Shown here: piece after piece, positions 1 to 7,057 of the stretch
Layout of the letters: each line of letters begins with the position of its first letter
Position numbering within the stretch: the first letter of the stretch is position 1
Source: CAZKUN01 sp964555935
Lineage (GTDB): Bacteria; Armatimonadota; Zipacnadia; Zipacnadales; VGFC01
Length of the DNA: 29,493 bases
Reading direction: 5' to 3'
NCBI GenBank assembly: GCA_964555935.1
Contig: CAZKUN010000103.1
Span: 1-29,493 of the forward strand
Position numbers and translations under genes: made by a program
Notes under the pieces: generated by a model
What the model was told of the DNA's origin: nothing
What the model saw: only the letters and a program-made list of their open reading frames with translations
The model's database searches: none

Positions 1-93
1 CGCTCAGAACGCATCACAACTTATTATCGCCTTGTTACAAAACTGTTGGATGCGCCCAAAGGCAAACCATCGATGGGGAGCGGCGGAGGGTAC

Positions 94-1989
94 TCAGACG
101 GCGTGCTTCGTGTCGTCCGTGGAGTCAGGAGGATCGAGGGGGAGCCAAGCCGCGAAGCGGGCTCCTCCGCCCGGACGATTCTCGGCGGTCAGCCGTCCGC
201 CATGGCCGGTAATGATGGCTTTGGCGATGGCGAGCCCGAGGCCGGTGCCGTTGGTCTTCCCGTGGGTCACGAATGGCTCCATGAGCTGCCCCAGGATCTG
301 ATCGGGCAACCCAGGACCCGTGTCGAGGATCTCAATGACCACCGCCTCGTCGTCGCACGTGGCCAGCACGGAGAGTGTCCCGCCGTCGTCCATCGCTTCA
401 CACGCGTTGGTGGTGATGTTTGACAGCGCACGCTGGAGCTGGTGGCGATCGACGCTCAGCGCGCACTCGACGCTCGACGACATGACCAACTCGACATTCT
501 TGTCCTCACACTGGGCCTCCAACCCCGGACGCAGGTCGGCAAGCAGCTCATCGAAGGTGGTTTGCTCCAGCTCGAGCCGCCCGCCCTCGCCGCGAGAGAA
601 CTCGAGGATCTCCTGCAGCATCGCGAGGATCCGATCGACCTGAGATTGCGTCCGCTCTGCTGCTTCGGACCTATCGGCGTCCGGGAGGTCGGGCTTGCCT
701 AGGAGCTTCGCGAAGACGGTGATGGAACTTAGCGGGTTCTTTATGTCGTGGATGATCGTGCGGGCCATTCGCCCGACCAATGCAGCGCGCTCGTTCCGCC
801 GGTATTCCTGCAGCCGATTCGCCATAGTGTTGAAATCGTCGGCCAGGTCCTGGAACTCGTCACCGGAATTCACTTTGGCGGTGCTGGTGAGATCCCCCTC
901 GGCGACGGAGTGGACCGCCTGCCGCAGGCTCTTGACTGGACGGAGGAAGAAACTCGCAAGCGCCAGTCCGGCCAGCACGGGCGCGGCGAAGCTGATCGCC
1001 ATGATCGCCCAGAAGAACCGCCTGAAGTCGAGCATCTCAGCGGCGATCGCCGCCTCGTCACGCTCAACGCACACGACGAGGTAGTTGCTGGCGAAGGGAA
1101 CACCGAGCAGAACCGGCTTGGTCGCCACGATCTTGCCGTTGCCCGGGAGAACTTGCTCGACCGGCTGCAGGACCACGCCGGTCAGCTCGCCCAATCGAGC
1201 GTGAAGGTTATGGCTGGTGTCGAGGTTTCTCGGTCCGCTCCAAGCCAGAGATGTGTCCGTGTGGGAGAGGAACCAGCCCTCGGGGTCGACCACGTAGGTC
1301 GCGCCCTGCTCGTAGGCCACGTTTGGTAGCAACGGCCGACCATCGACGTTCAGGACCACGATACCCAATAGCCCGGCCTCGCCCTGGACAGCTGTGGCGA
1401 AACGGATCACGGGGCGGAGGGGTCGCTCGATCTCGAGGTTCTCTCGGTTGAGGTCGAGGGGAGACACGTGCACCAGGCCGGCGCCGAGTTCTAACGCGCG
1501 CTCAAAGTAATCGCGGTCGCTCTTGTCCTGGAGTTCGTCGACCGCGACGACTGTGGCGATGCCGCCAGCGTAGTTAACGCGCGCGCGCTCCATCCCGTCA
1601 ATGTCGATGTAGCGGACCTGGGCGTACACCTCGTGGGACTCGGCGAGCGCCACGAACTCCGCGTGCGTGCTGCGGATGAGATCGTCAGGGGGGCCCTCGG
1701 GGGTCGCGCAGGCACGAGCGAACCGAAGCACGTGGGGTGACTTGGCTCGGTAGAGCACGTCCGCGGACCCCAACTTGGCGATCTCCTCAAAGCTCTTCGC
1801 TTGCAGGGCCGCCAAGTCACGCATGTTGCGAATGGCTTGATCGTGGAGCAGTGTCGACGTGGACGCCATGCCGAAATAGCCGACCAACGCCACCATCGGG
1901 ACCGCGGTGAGCAGCAGAGCGAAGATGAGCTTGCCGCGGATGCCCGTCAGCAGACTGCGTTTCGCGGTGAATTGTTTCGGTGCGCTCAT
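94..1989 (-). CDS. Cache-HAMP sensor histidine kinase
   Basis: Membrane-bound sensor kinase of about 631 residues. The sequence shows a first membrane helix near residues 20-42 and a long extracytoplasmic region. That region carries the Cache-type stretch YIDIDGMERARVNY near 127-140, which suggests a double-Cache small-molecule sensor. A second helix (about 325-348) and a HAMP linker (about 349-397) follow. The H-box is TIIHDIKNPLSS, with the phospho-accepting His near 414. N-box (NITTNACEAMDDGG), G1 (DTGPGLP) and G2 (GTGLGLAIAKAI) are all intact, so it should be an active kinase. I chose the ATG at 1989 because GAGGG lies 11 bases upstream. An in-frame GTG at 2001 would add four residues but has the same GAGG pressed against it. 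No response regulator adjoins it here; one could lie beyond the left edge. The ligand cannot be told from sequence. Confidence 0.93.
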   Translation of the reverse strand: MSAPKQFTAKRSLLTGIRGKLIFALLLTAVPMVALVGYFGMASTSTLLHDQAIRNMRDLAALQAKSFEEIAKLGSADVLYRAKSPHVLRFARACATPEGPPDDLIRSTHAEFVALAESHEVYAQVRYIDIDGMERARVNYAGGIATVVAVDELQDKSDRDYFERALELGAGLVHVSPLDLNRENLEIERPLRPVIRFATAVQGEAGLLGIVVLNVDGRPLLPNVAYEQGATYVVDPEGWFLSHTDTSLAWSGPRNLDTSHNLHARLGELTGVVLQPVEQVLPGNGKIVATKPVLLGVPFASNYLVVCVERDEAAIAAEMLDFRRFFWAIMAISFAAPVLAGLALASFFLRPVKSLRQAVHSVAEGDLTSTAKVNSGDEFQDLADDFNTMANRLQEYRRNERAALVGRMARTIIHDIKNPLSSITVFAKLLGKPDLPDADRSEAAERTQSQVDRILAMLQEILEFSRGEGGRLELEQTTFDELLADLRPGLEAQCEDKNVELVMSSSVECALSVDRHQLQRALSNITTNACEAMDDGGTLSVLATCDDEAVVIEILDTGPGLPDQILGQLMEPFVTHGKTNGTGLGLAIAKAIITGHGGRLTAENRPGGGARFAAWLPLDPPDSTDDTKHAV

Positions 1990-2176
1990 TTCTGCTGCCA
2001 CCCTCGTCCGAGGGACTTACCACGCACATCTTCGCCGGTTGGCGGCGCGGGCCTCCATGGCACCGGCGAGTTGCGATATTACCGTCAACGTCGCGGAGTG
2101 GTCTTTTCCTCCGCCACGGGCACTCCGTGGCAGTCGTCACATTGGGAACCCGTTAGGGTTGAACGCGCTCCGTCAG

Positions 2177-2266
2177 CTACCACGCGCGGACGTAGTCGAC
2201 CTGGAGGGCGTCGGGCGGTGAGGCGCCCACCTGATCCGGCCCATTCACCGAGACCAACCCACGGAC
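2177..2266 (-). pseudogene. Possible remnant: C-terminal tail of a GH16/LamG-like domain
   Basis: Directly after the TAG stop of the pseudopilin gene, and in the same frame, 29 further codons end in ...ALQVDYVRAW and a TAG. The ending V-D-Y-V-R-x-W/Y is characteristic of the last strand of GH16/LamG-like concanavalin A domains. No other part of such a domain is present here. It is either a fragment left by a rearrangement or a chance resemblance. It has no start codon or ribosome-binding site of its own. Confidence 0.3.
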
Positions 2267-2947
2267 CTACTGCCAGTCAGCCATCTCGACGGGGCTGAAC
2301 GTCATTGTCTGGGGATCGTACCGCGCGGCGAACTTGACGTGGCCGTCGGCGTAAGCGACATTGCTACCGTTGCCGTGCGGTCTGTCGTAGTTGAGGCACT
2401 GGTAGGTCATGTTGTCCTTGTCGCAGGAGTCCTCCGGAACGTATGTCGCCGTGCCTGTCGGCGGCGGAAGGAGCCTCTCGTTCCAGCAGTCACCGGCGAT
2501 GATGTAGGCCGACGCGTGCTCAATATGCGGGTACGATACCCACGCGCAGCCCCACTGGTAACCGCGGTTCTGCCAAACCCACCAGCAGCGCGTGTTGAGG
2601 AAGTAGGAGAACCTGATCGGGTGCGGGTAGTCGGGGCAGCGGTAGACGTCGAGGTTCTTCACGTATGGCTCGACTCGCTCCTCCCAACCGGGCCCGGGGT
2701 GATCATTGCCCGTACTGCCGTCACCACCGTAGAGGTGCCAACCGGTCGTCGGCGGGCCTTGCTCGTCGTAGTCATCCGAGTACATCCGGATTGCCAGACC
2801 GATCTGGCGGAGGTGAGCGGAGCACTTCGCCTGGCGCGCCTTGGCGCGAGCCCGAGCGAACACGGGGAACAGTATCCCGGCGATGATGACGATAATGGCG
2901 ATTACGACCAACAACTCGATGAGCGTGAACCCTCTCCGCGACCCCAT
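2267..2947 (-). CDS. Type II secretion/type IV-like pseudopilin with H-x9-DG motif
   Basis: 226-residue prepilin-like protein. The N-terminus MGSRRG-FTLIELL is a prepilin peptidase site: cleavage after Gly6, methylation of the new Phe, and Glu at +5. A hydrophobic helix runs to about residue 29 and continues into ARARAKARQAKCSAHLRQIG. The C-terminal part contains HGNGSNVAYADGHV, the H-x9-DG signature of the large pseudopilin-like family expanded in Armatimonadota, Planctomycetes and Lentisphaerae. The globular part is rich in Trp, Tyr and paired Cys. The function of this family is not established; proposed roles are minor pilins or secreted surface proteins. GGGGGG lies 6 bases before the ATG. 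It starts 18 bases after the upstream HAAS-type membrane gene, so co-transcription is likely. No secretion ATPase or pilin assembly gene is in the window. Confidence 0.92.
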   Translation of the reverse strand: MGSRRGFTLIELLVVIAIIVIIAGILFPVFARARAKARQAKCSAHLRQIGLAIRMYSDDYDEQGPPTTGWHLYGGDGSTGNDHPGPGWEERVEPYVKNLDVYRCPDYPHPIRFSYFLNTRCWWVWQNRGYQWGCAWVSYPHIEHASAYIIAGDCWNERLLPPPTGTATYVPEDSCDKDNMTYQCLNYDRPHGNGSNVAYADGHVKFAARYDPQTMTFSPVEMADWQ

Positions 2948-2965
2948 GCAAGCCCCCCGATAATG

Positions 2966-4144
2966 CTAGGCTGCTTCTACCTCCCTGAACGAATGCGAGG
3001 CAGGTAGGGTTCTGTCCTGCACGGATCCTGCCAGAGAGAGCGTGGCTGCCCCAGCAGCCATGAGGATGGCGTGGGCGAGAGTTGAGGTCACAAGGGATGC
3101 CACCGTGATGCTGCCCAGATCGGCAGTGCACGCGGCGATGGGCGACGCGACGAGTGATGCCATTGCCGCGATCAACGCGGCCTGCGATGGGCGGGATTTG
3201 GGGCGAGCCATCCATCGCCCGGCAAGCTGGGAAGCTGCCCCAACAACCCCGAGGCAGCCCAGCAACTTCGCCAACTGCAACGGCCACTCCGCCGGCGTGA
3301 GGTAGCGCGTTACGGTTAGGTCAGGGGGGATCCGCACCTCAACGCCGCGGTACCCGCCTGCCATCCCAAACCCGACCGGACTCGCCCACAGTGCAGCGGC
3401 TGCGAGCACGGCAATCAGGACCACGGCATTGGCCTGCCACTTCGCGCGCGCGATCCAGCGCAGAGCCCGTGGAAGCAACGCGCCGGCCACGAGGACGAGC
3501 GGGACGGCGACCGACGAGCCGATGGACCAGTAGCCGAGTTCCCTGTCGATTCTGAACCCGATATGCTCGTCATCGATCCAACGCACGTACCACGCCAAGG
3601 AACGCATCAGCCATACGGGCATGGCGATGGCCAACGCGAACGCGCCACCTGCCCAGACATACTGAGCTTTCCGCGCGTGCCGCCACGAGAGCGTAACCGC
3701 AATCAACCCCAGGCAGGTCAACGCGTACAACCCCGGATAGGCACGCGTCCCGCCGGTGTCGATCAGACGGAGATCGCCCGTTCGCGCGAACTCGCTCAGC
3801 GCGCGAACAATGTCAGTCGATGGGTGAGTGAAGACAAGGCAGACGCTCAATAGTGCCATCGCCGCCACGACCTGCCACACTGCGCGGCCGGGCTTGCCCC
3901 ATTCGACCTTGGGCCTCGCGACCGGGCGCGACACGACGTTGAGACGATGCGACACCTCGCCAGGAGGACCAAACCGCCGGATGGCGCTCGCAACGGCTTC
4001 GACTTCGGGACGGCCCTTCAGCAGTCCCGCATCGACCAATTCGCGCAGGTGGACATGCACCTCAAGGCGGATCTCGTCGCGACGCAGAGGGTCGCAGTCT
4101 AGTAGAGAAACGAGTTCGTTCAGGTACGCATCGATCCGGTGTAT
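2966..4144 (-). CDS. HAAS-type N-terminal domain / multi-pass membrane protein (copy 1), probable ATA start
   Basis: About 392 residues if translation begins at the ATA at 4144-4142. The N-terminal ~75 residues match the HAAS/DUF1700-like helical domain usually encoded next to PadR regulators; the sequence includes RIDAYLNELVSLLDCDP and EVHVHLREL. Several hydrophobic segments follow (around residues 85-105, 145-165, 172-195, 225-250, 255-275, 300-320, 335-385), so the rest is a multi-pass membrane protein of unknown function. A full GGAGGTGA Shine-Dalgarno lies 6 bases before the ATA, and a TAA stop follows the Shine-Dalgarno. No ATG, GTG or TTG lies in frame between that stop and a GTG at 4060, which would delete half of the HAAS domain. 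The family is often involved in PadR-controlled envelope responses, and this gene follows PadR and a paralog. The start is the main uncertainty. Confidence 0.8.
   Translation of the reverse strand: MHRIDAYLNELVSLLDCDPLRRDEIRLEVHVHLRELVDAGLLKGRPEVEAVASAIRRFGPPGEVSHRLNVVSRPVARPKVEWGKPGRAVWQVVAAMALLSVCLVFTHPSTDIVRALSEFARTGDLRLIDTGGTRAYPGLYALTCLGLIAVTLSWRHARKAQYVWAGGAFALAIAMPVWLMRSLAWYVRWIDDEHIGFRIDRELGYWSIGSSVAVPLVLVAGALLPRALRWIARAKWQANAVVLIAVLAAAALWASPVGFGMAGGYRGVEVRIPPDLTVTRYLTPAEWPLQLAKLLGCLGVVGAASQLAGRWMARPKSRPSQAALIAAMASLVASPIAACTADLGSITVASLVTSTLAHAILMAAGAATLSLAGSVQDRTLPASHSFREVEAA
4036..4137 (-). repeat. 102-bp perfect direct repeat, copy 1
   Basis: Identical over 102 bases to 5334-5435, at an offset of 1298. 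It encodes 34 residues of the HAAS domain, from Arg-Ile-Asp to Leu-Arg-Glu-Leu. The flanking parts of the two paralogs have diverged strongly, so the identity points to recent gene conversion or recombination. Confidence 0.97.
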
Positions 4145-4207
4145 CGCTTATCACCTCCGTTGGCGAGTGGTTGCGATGACGGGCACTGCGGTAGCGCTCC
4201 CTCAACC

Positions 4208-5155
4208 TCAGTCGAGGTGACAGATCGCCTGCGCGTGTCCGCTCTGTTGGATCTCGATATGGTAGGCGTTCGCGGTCTGGGTTGGGCGGACGAAGTTCGA
4301 CACCCATTCGCGACCGTTCTTCCACAGCGCGCGGTCGAGATGCACGACGCCGAGGCTGTCGAGCAGCGCCTGCGCCTCACCCTCCGAACTCACTTCGACG
4401 GAGGCCTCCGGGGTGAATGCGAACTCGATCTGGCCGATGGCGCGCTTCGGATCCACTGTCGGCGTGGTCAACCATGCGCTTACCTCAAGCTCGCACCTAC
4501 CGGGACCGGCCACCTCCGTCTCGGCGCGCCAGTGGGTGGTGAGGTGTAGCTCGGGGACGACGACGCCGGTCGCCTCGCGCTTCCAGGGCGCCCTCGAGTC
4601 GGGCAGATCGACGAGTTGCTCTCGCACGGCCGCCTCGACCGTCGCCAGAGGCCCTCGGACGAACCGGTCTGCATTCACGCGGTAGGGGGCCTCGGTGAGG
4701 CCGATGGTGGCGAGGAAGCCTGCCGCGGCGAGGCCGGCGCCGATGCTGATGGCGCGACGAGACCGGCGAGTTCGACGCCCAAGGGCGACCCCGGCCGCAG
4801 CCGACAGTCCGACAGGAACGAGCAACAACGTCCAATATGGAAGGCCCAAGCCAGCCGCGAGCACGACGCCTTGGAAGATGGCGCCCACCAACGCGCGTGA
4901 CGCCGGCCCGGCTCCGGCCTCAAACCCGCTGGCGACGAACATCAGGTTCATCAGGCTGGTCGACGCAGGCGCAACCGCGCAGACGAAACCGAATGCCGCC
5001 AGCGGGACCAGGACGGTCGCGTAGGGGCGCCGGTCGCAGAGCAGGCCGATGGCCCAGCCGCCAAGCAGCGGGAACAGGCCTGCGACGAGCAGGCAGAGCC
5101 GGACAGGCCCGGGGTGAAGGAGGTCCAGTGGGATGGCCGCGAGGGCGAGGACCAC
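4208..5155 (-). CDS. Membrane protein, C-terminal part of frameshifted HAAS paralog (copy 2)
   Basis: This frame carries the membrane and C-terminal part of copy 2. Hydrophobic segments include LALAAIPLDLL, LCLLVAGLFPLLGGWAIGLL, ATVLVPLAAFGFVCAVA, a long pair around WTLLLVPVGLSAAAGVAL, and ISIGAGLAAAGFLATIGL. A soluble domain of about 150 residues then follows, probably extracytoplasmic, ending ...AQAICHLD. The open frame continues upstream of the GTG at 5155 as W-I-G-V-A-A-L-V-A-V-V, completing a membrane helix, back to about 5185. There it abuts the HAAS reading frame in another phase. One extra C in the C6 run at 5187-5192 would join both into a single protein of about 410 residues. As written it has no convincing ribosome-binding site of its own. 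The soluble domain is not recognised. Confidence 0.7.
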   Translation of the reverse strand: MVLALAAIPLDLLHPGPVRLCLLVAGLFPLLGGWAIGLLCDRRPYATVLVPLAAFGFVCAVAPASTSLMNLMFVASGFEAGAGPASRALVGAIFQGVVLAAGLGLPYWTLLLVPVGLSAAAGVALGRRTRRSRRAISIGAGLAAAGFLATIGLTEAPYRVNADRFVRGPLATVEAAVREQLVDLPDSRAPWKREATGVVVPELHLTTHWRAETEVAGPGRCELEVSAWLTTPTVDPKRAIGQIEFAFTPEASVEVSSEGEAQALLDSLGVVHLDRALWKNGREWVSNFVRPTQTANAYHIEIQQSGHAQAICHLD

Positions 5156-5442
5156 GGCGACGAGGGCAGCAACGCCAATCCAGGTCGGGGGGCCTCGAGC
5201 TTGACGCGCGGACGCGGCTGGTCGCGATGTACGCCCGTCAGCCGAGCCGCCACATCCTCCGCTGAGCCGAAGCTCACTATCGCTGCCTCGGCGGCTTCCC
5301 CCTCGCTCTTCCCGCCACGCAGCTCCGAGTCAGCCAATTCGCGCAGGTGGACATGCACCTCAAGGCGGATCTCGTCGCGACGCAGAGGGTCGCAGTCTAG
5401 TAGAGAAACGAGTTCGTTCAGGTACGCATCGATCCTATCCAC
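4951..5442 (-). CDS. HAAS-domain protein, N-terminal part of frameshifted copy 2
   Basis: It starts at a GTG that overlaps the PadR stop by 8 bases, with GGGAG 9 bases upstream. The first ~80 residues (to about 5195) are a clear HAAS/DUF1700-like domain, beginning MDRIDAYLNELVSLLDC. Beyond the C6 run at 5187-5192 the frame turns into Ser/Pro/Trp-rich sequence (SSPWSSPSRPSHW) that is out of phase with the membrane helices encoded by the other frame. The true product is therefore probably one protein spanning 4208-5442. The short 163-residue product would be a frameshift artefact or a truncated protein. The translational overlap with PadR is the arrangement expected for a PadR/HAAS pair. Confidence 0.7.
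   Translation of the reverse strand: MDRIDAYLNELVSLLDCDPLRRDEIRLEVHVHLRELADSELRGGKSEGEAAEAAIVSFGSAEDVAARLTGVHRDQPRPRVKLEAPRPGLALLPSSPWSSPSRPSHWTSFTPGLSGSACSSQACSRCLAAGPSACSATGAPTRPSWSRWRHSVSSARLRLRRPA
5334..5435 (-). repeat. 102-bp perfect direct repeat, copy 2
   Basis: Partner of 4036-4137, identical across all 102 bases. It lies at the 5' end of the second HAAS gene and ends at the last base of the padR stop codon. Confidence 0.97.
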
Positions 5443-5773
5443 TGGCCACCACTCCCAGCACTCGATCGATGGACGCGGCGAACTCCCGCCACTCTTGGCG
5501 GAGCTTGGCGAGAACTCCGCGCCCCTTGCGGGTGATGCGATAGCACTTGCGCCGCCGACCGTTCTTGGCGTCCCACGCGGCCTTCACCGCGCCCTCTTGC
5601 TCGAGGCGATGGAGCGTCGGATAGAGGCTGCCCTCATTGAGCGTGAGGTAGCTATCGGTCAGCTCCTCGATCTTGCGCGCGATGGCGTAGCCGTGAAGGG
5701 CTTCGCCTTCCAGCGCCGCGAGGATGAGCGCGTCCGTGTTGCCCTTCAACTGCTCAGCTTTGGCTCGTGTCAT
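5435..5773 (-). CDS. PadR-family transcriptional regulator
   Basis: 112 residues, the normal size for a short PadR protein. The winged helix is clear: ALILAALEGEALHGYAIARKIEELT, then LNEGSLYPTLHRLEQEGAVKAAW, then the wing NGRRRKCYRITRKGRGVL, and a C-terminal dimerisation helix. PadR proteins are usually repressors that respond to envelope-active compounds or phenolics. This one is followed, with an 8-base overlap, by the HAAS-domain membrane protein, a common PadR partnership. The upstream AT-rich segment holds a dyad overlapping a TATAAC -10 box, suggesting autorepression. The start is the ATG at 5773, with only a weak GAG ahead of it. Confidence 0.95.
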   Translation of the reverse strand: MTRAKAEQLKGNTDALILAALEGEALHGYAIARKIEELTDSYLTLNEGSLYPTLHRLEQEGAVKAAWDAKNGRRRKCYRITRKGRGVLAKLRQEWREFAASIDRVLGVVASG

Positions 5774-5774
5774 T

Positions 5775-5795
5775 ATACATCTCGTTATAATGTAT
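5775..5795 (-). promoter_or_regulatory. Promoter/operator dyad of padR
   Basis: ATACAT-N9-ATGTAT is a perfect 6-bp dyad one base from the padR start codon, in a conspicuous AT-rich island. It covers a minus-strand -10 candidate TATAAC (5790-5785), for which the -35 (TGCTAT, about 5813-5808) is poor. PadR operators typically contain ATGT/ACAT half-sites, so autorepression is likely but inferred. Confidence 0.5.
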
Positions 5796-5963
5796 TGTTA
5801 CGCAATGATAGCACTCGACGTCACGGGCGTCAAGGCCGCCGAGCCCAAGAGGCGGGAAACGCGCTCCGGGAGGCTCTGGCGACATGGGGGGCGAAGCGGG
5901 TCAATGGCGCGACGGCCAAGGGGAACTGGGGCCGTCACGCCGTGTTAAGCGGAAGGAACGCCA

Positions 5964-7037
5964 ATGAAACCTAGTTTGCCTCTCTCGATTACCGCACTGC
6001 TGACCGTGAGTCTGGCAACCCTCGCGGCCCCGGATGCCGGAGCCGACACGTGGGGCTTCGTACGGTCATTTGCCGGGTCGAATATCGTGCTGGACGACGG
6101 CCAACTCGTCCGGCTGACCCCCGGCACGCGTATCATTCGCGCCGATGGTTCAGCAGCGACGCGCGCCGACATCGCCCGCACGAGCAAGGTCGAGGTTACC
6201 TTCGCGGCCGATGGAGGCGTCGCCCAGGTACAGGTCTACGCGCCTGGGGCAATTCCCGAGGTTCACCTCAGCAATCTGCCTCCTGTTCGGGGCTCGGCTT
6301 ACGTTACCGAGGTCGGCGTGGCGGGCAAGACATACTCTCGAGCCCTCGCCGCGCTGCGGGCGACGTACGCCCGCCCGGCGACGTACACGCAGCTACGGAC
6401 CGGGATCCACTACGATCCCAAAGGTATCGCTGGCGCGCCCGCGGCGGCTCGGTTCATGCTGAAAGACAGCTTCGGAGACGTGCTGGTCGACCGAGTGCTG
6501 GCCACCGGAGCTTCAGCGACGCTGAACATGGGGTTGGACGCGCAGGCGACCGACCGGATCACCCTTGAGGTCGCGCCCGCGGGAGAAGGATCTCTGCCGC
6601 AAGAAGCGTGCCTATGGCTGGACCCAAGGATGACGGTTGGTCAACTCCTGCCCGCGCCGCTGGGATTGACTGCCGGCGCTCCGAAGAGACTGGCGGATGC
6701 GCTGATCCAGAAGCTGGGCGAAACGAAGCTCGGGCCGATGGCCGTGTGCGACTTCGCCCCCATACGCGGTCGCGGCGACAACTACATGATGCGAGACCTC
6801 AGCGAGGACCTGATGGTCCTGCTGATGGGCCAAACGCCGGTCGCCGGGGCATACCGGAAGGCGCTTGCCCCGGGCGTGCTGATCGCGGACGCAGACAAGA
6901 AGGCGATCCAGACGGTGGGCGCGACGACGGTGCTGACCGGCTCGGTGAATTGGCGGCCGGAGGGCATAGTGGTGAACGCGATTATCGTCAACGTCGAAGA
7001 CGGCCAGCTGATCGCATCTGCATCCATACTGGATTGA
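5964..7037 (+). CDS. Exported protein with NPCBM-like and FlgO/CsgG-like domains, paralog 1
   Basis: 357 residues. A signal peptide (MKPSLPLSITALLTVSLATLAAPDAGA) is followed by three regions. The first (about 28-93) is a small beta-rich domain starting WGFVRSFAGSNIVLDDGQ, similar in style to DUF5666/OB folds. The second (about 100-220) is a beta-sandwich starting around GKTYSRALAALRATYARP and ending EACLWLDPR, which resembles NPCBM carbohydrate-associated domains. The third (about 235-357) is an alpha/beta domain with RLADALIQKLGE, AVCDFAP, RDLSEDLMVLL and TTVLTGSVNWRPEGIVVNAIIVNVEDGQLIA, the pattern of FlgO/CsgG-like periplasmic domains. GGAAGGA precedes the ATG. It heads a set of three tandem paralogs plus a fourth exported protein. 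The function is not known; location in the periplasm or at the cell surface is likely. Confidence 0.9.
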   Translation: MKPSLPLSITALLTVSLATLAAPDAGADTWGFVRSFAGSNIVLDDGQLVRLTPGTRIIRADGSAATRADIARTSKVEVTFAADGGVAQVQVYAPGAIPEVHLSNLPPVRGSAYVTEVGVAGKTYSRALAALRATYARPATYTQLRTGIHYDPKGIAGAPAAARFMLKDSFGDVLVDRVLATGASATLNMGLDAQATDRITLEVAPAGEGSLPQEACLWLDPRMTVGQLLPAPLGLTAGAPKRLADALIQKLGETKLGPMAVCDFAPIRGRGDNYMMRDLSEDLMVLLMGQTPVAGAYRKALAPGVLIADADKKAIQTVGATTVLTGSVNWRPEGIVVNAIIVNVEDGQLIASASILD

Positions 7038-7057
7038 CGGACCATGGAGGGCTCTCC

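Noticed and set aside
1..93. Possible gene end or terminator at the left edge
   Set aside because: Short AT-richer stretch without a clear stem-loop and T-tract or coding frame; nothing supportable.
5114..5974. 286-codon plus-strand frame across the padR/HAAS2 region
   Set aside because: It runs antisense to clear PadR and HAAS domains and across the padR promoter; composition is Arg/Ser-rich shadow sequence.
6608..7057. Left extension of the second paralog's open frame
   Set aside because: This part overlaps paralog 1 in another phase and gives Arg/Asp-rich shadow sequence. The signal peptide and GGAGGG place the real start at 7058.
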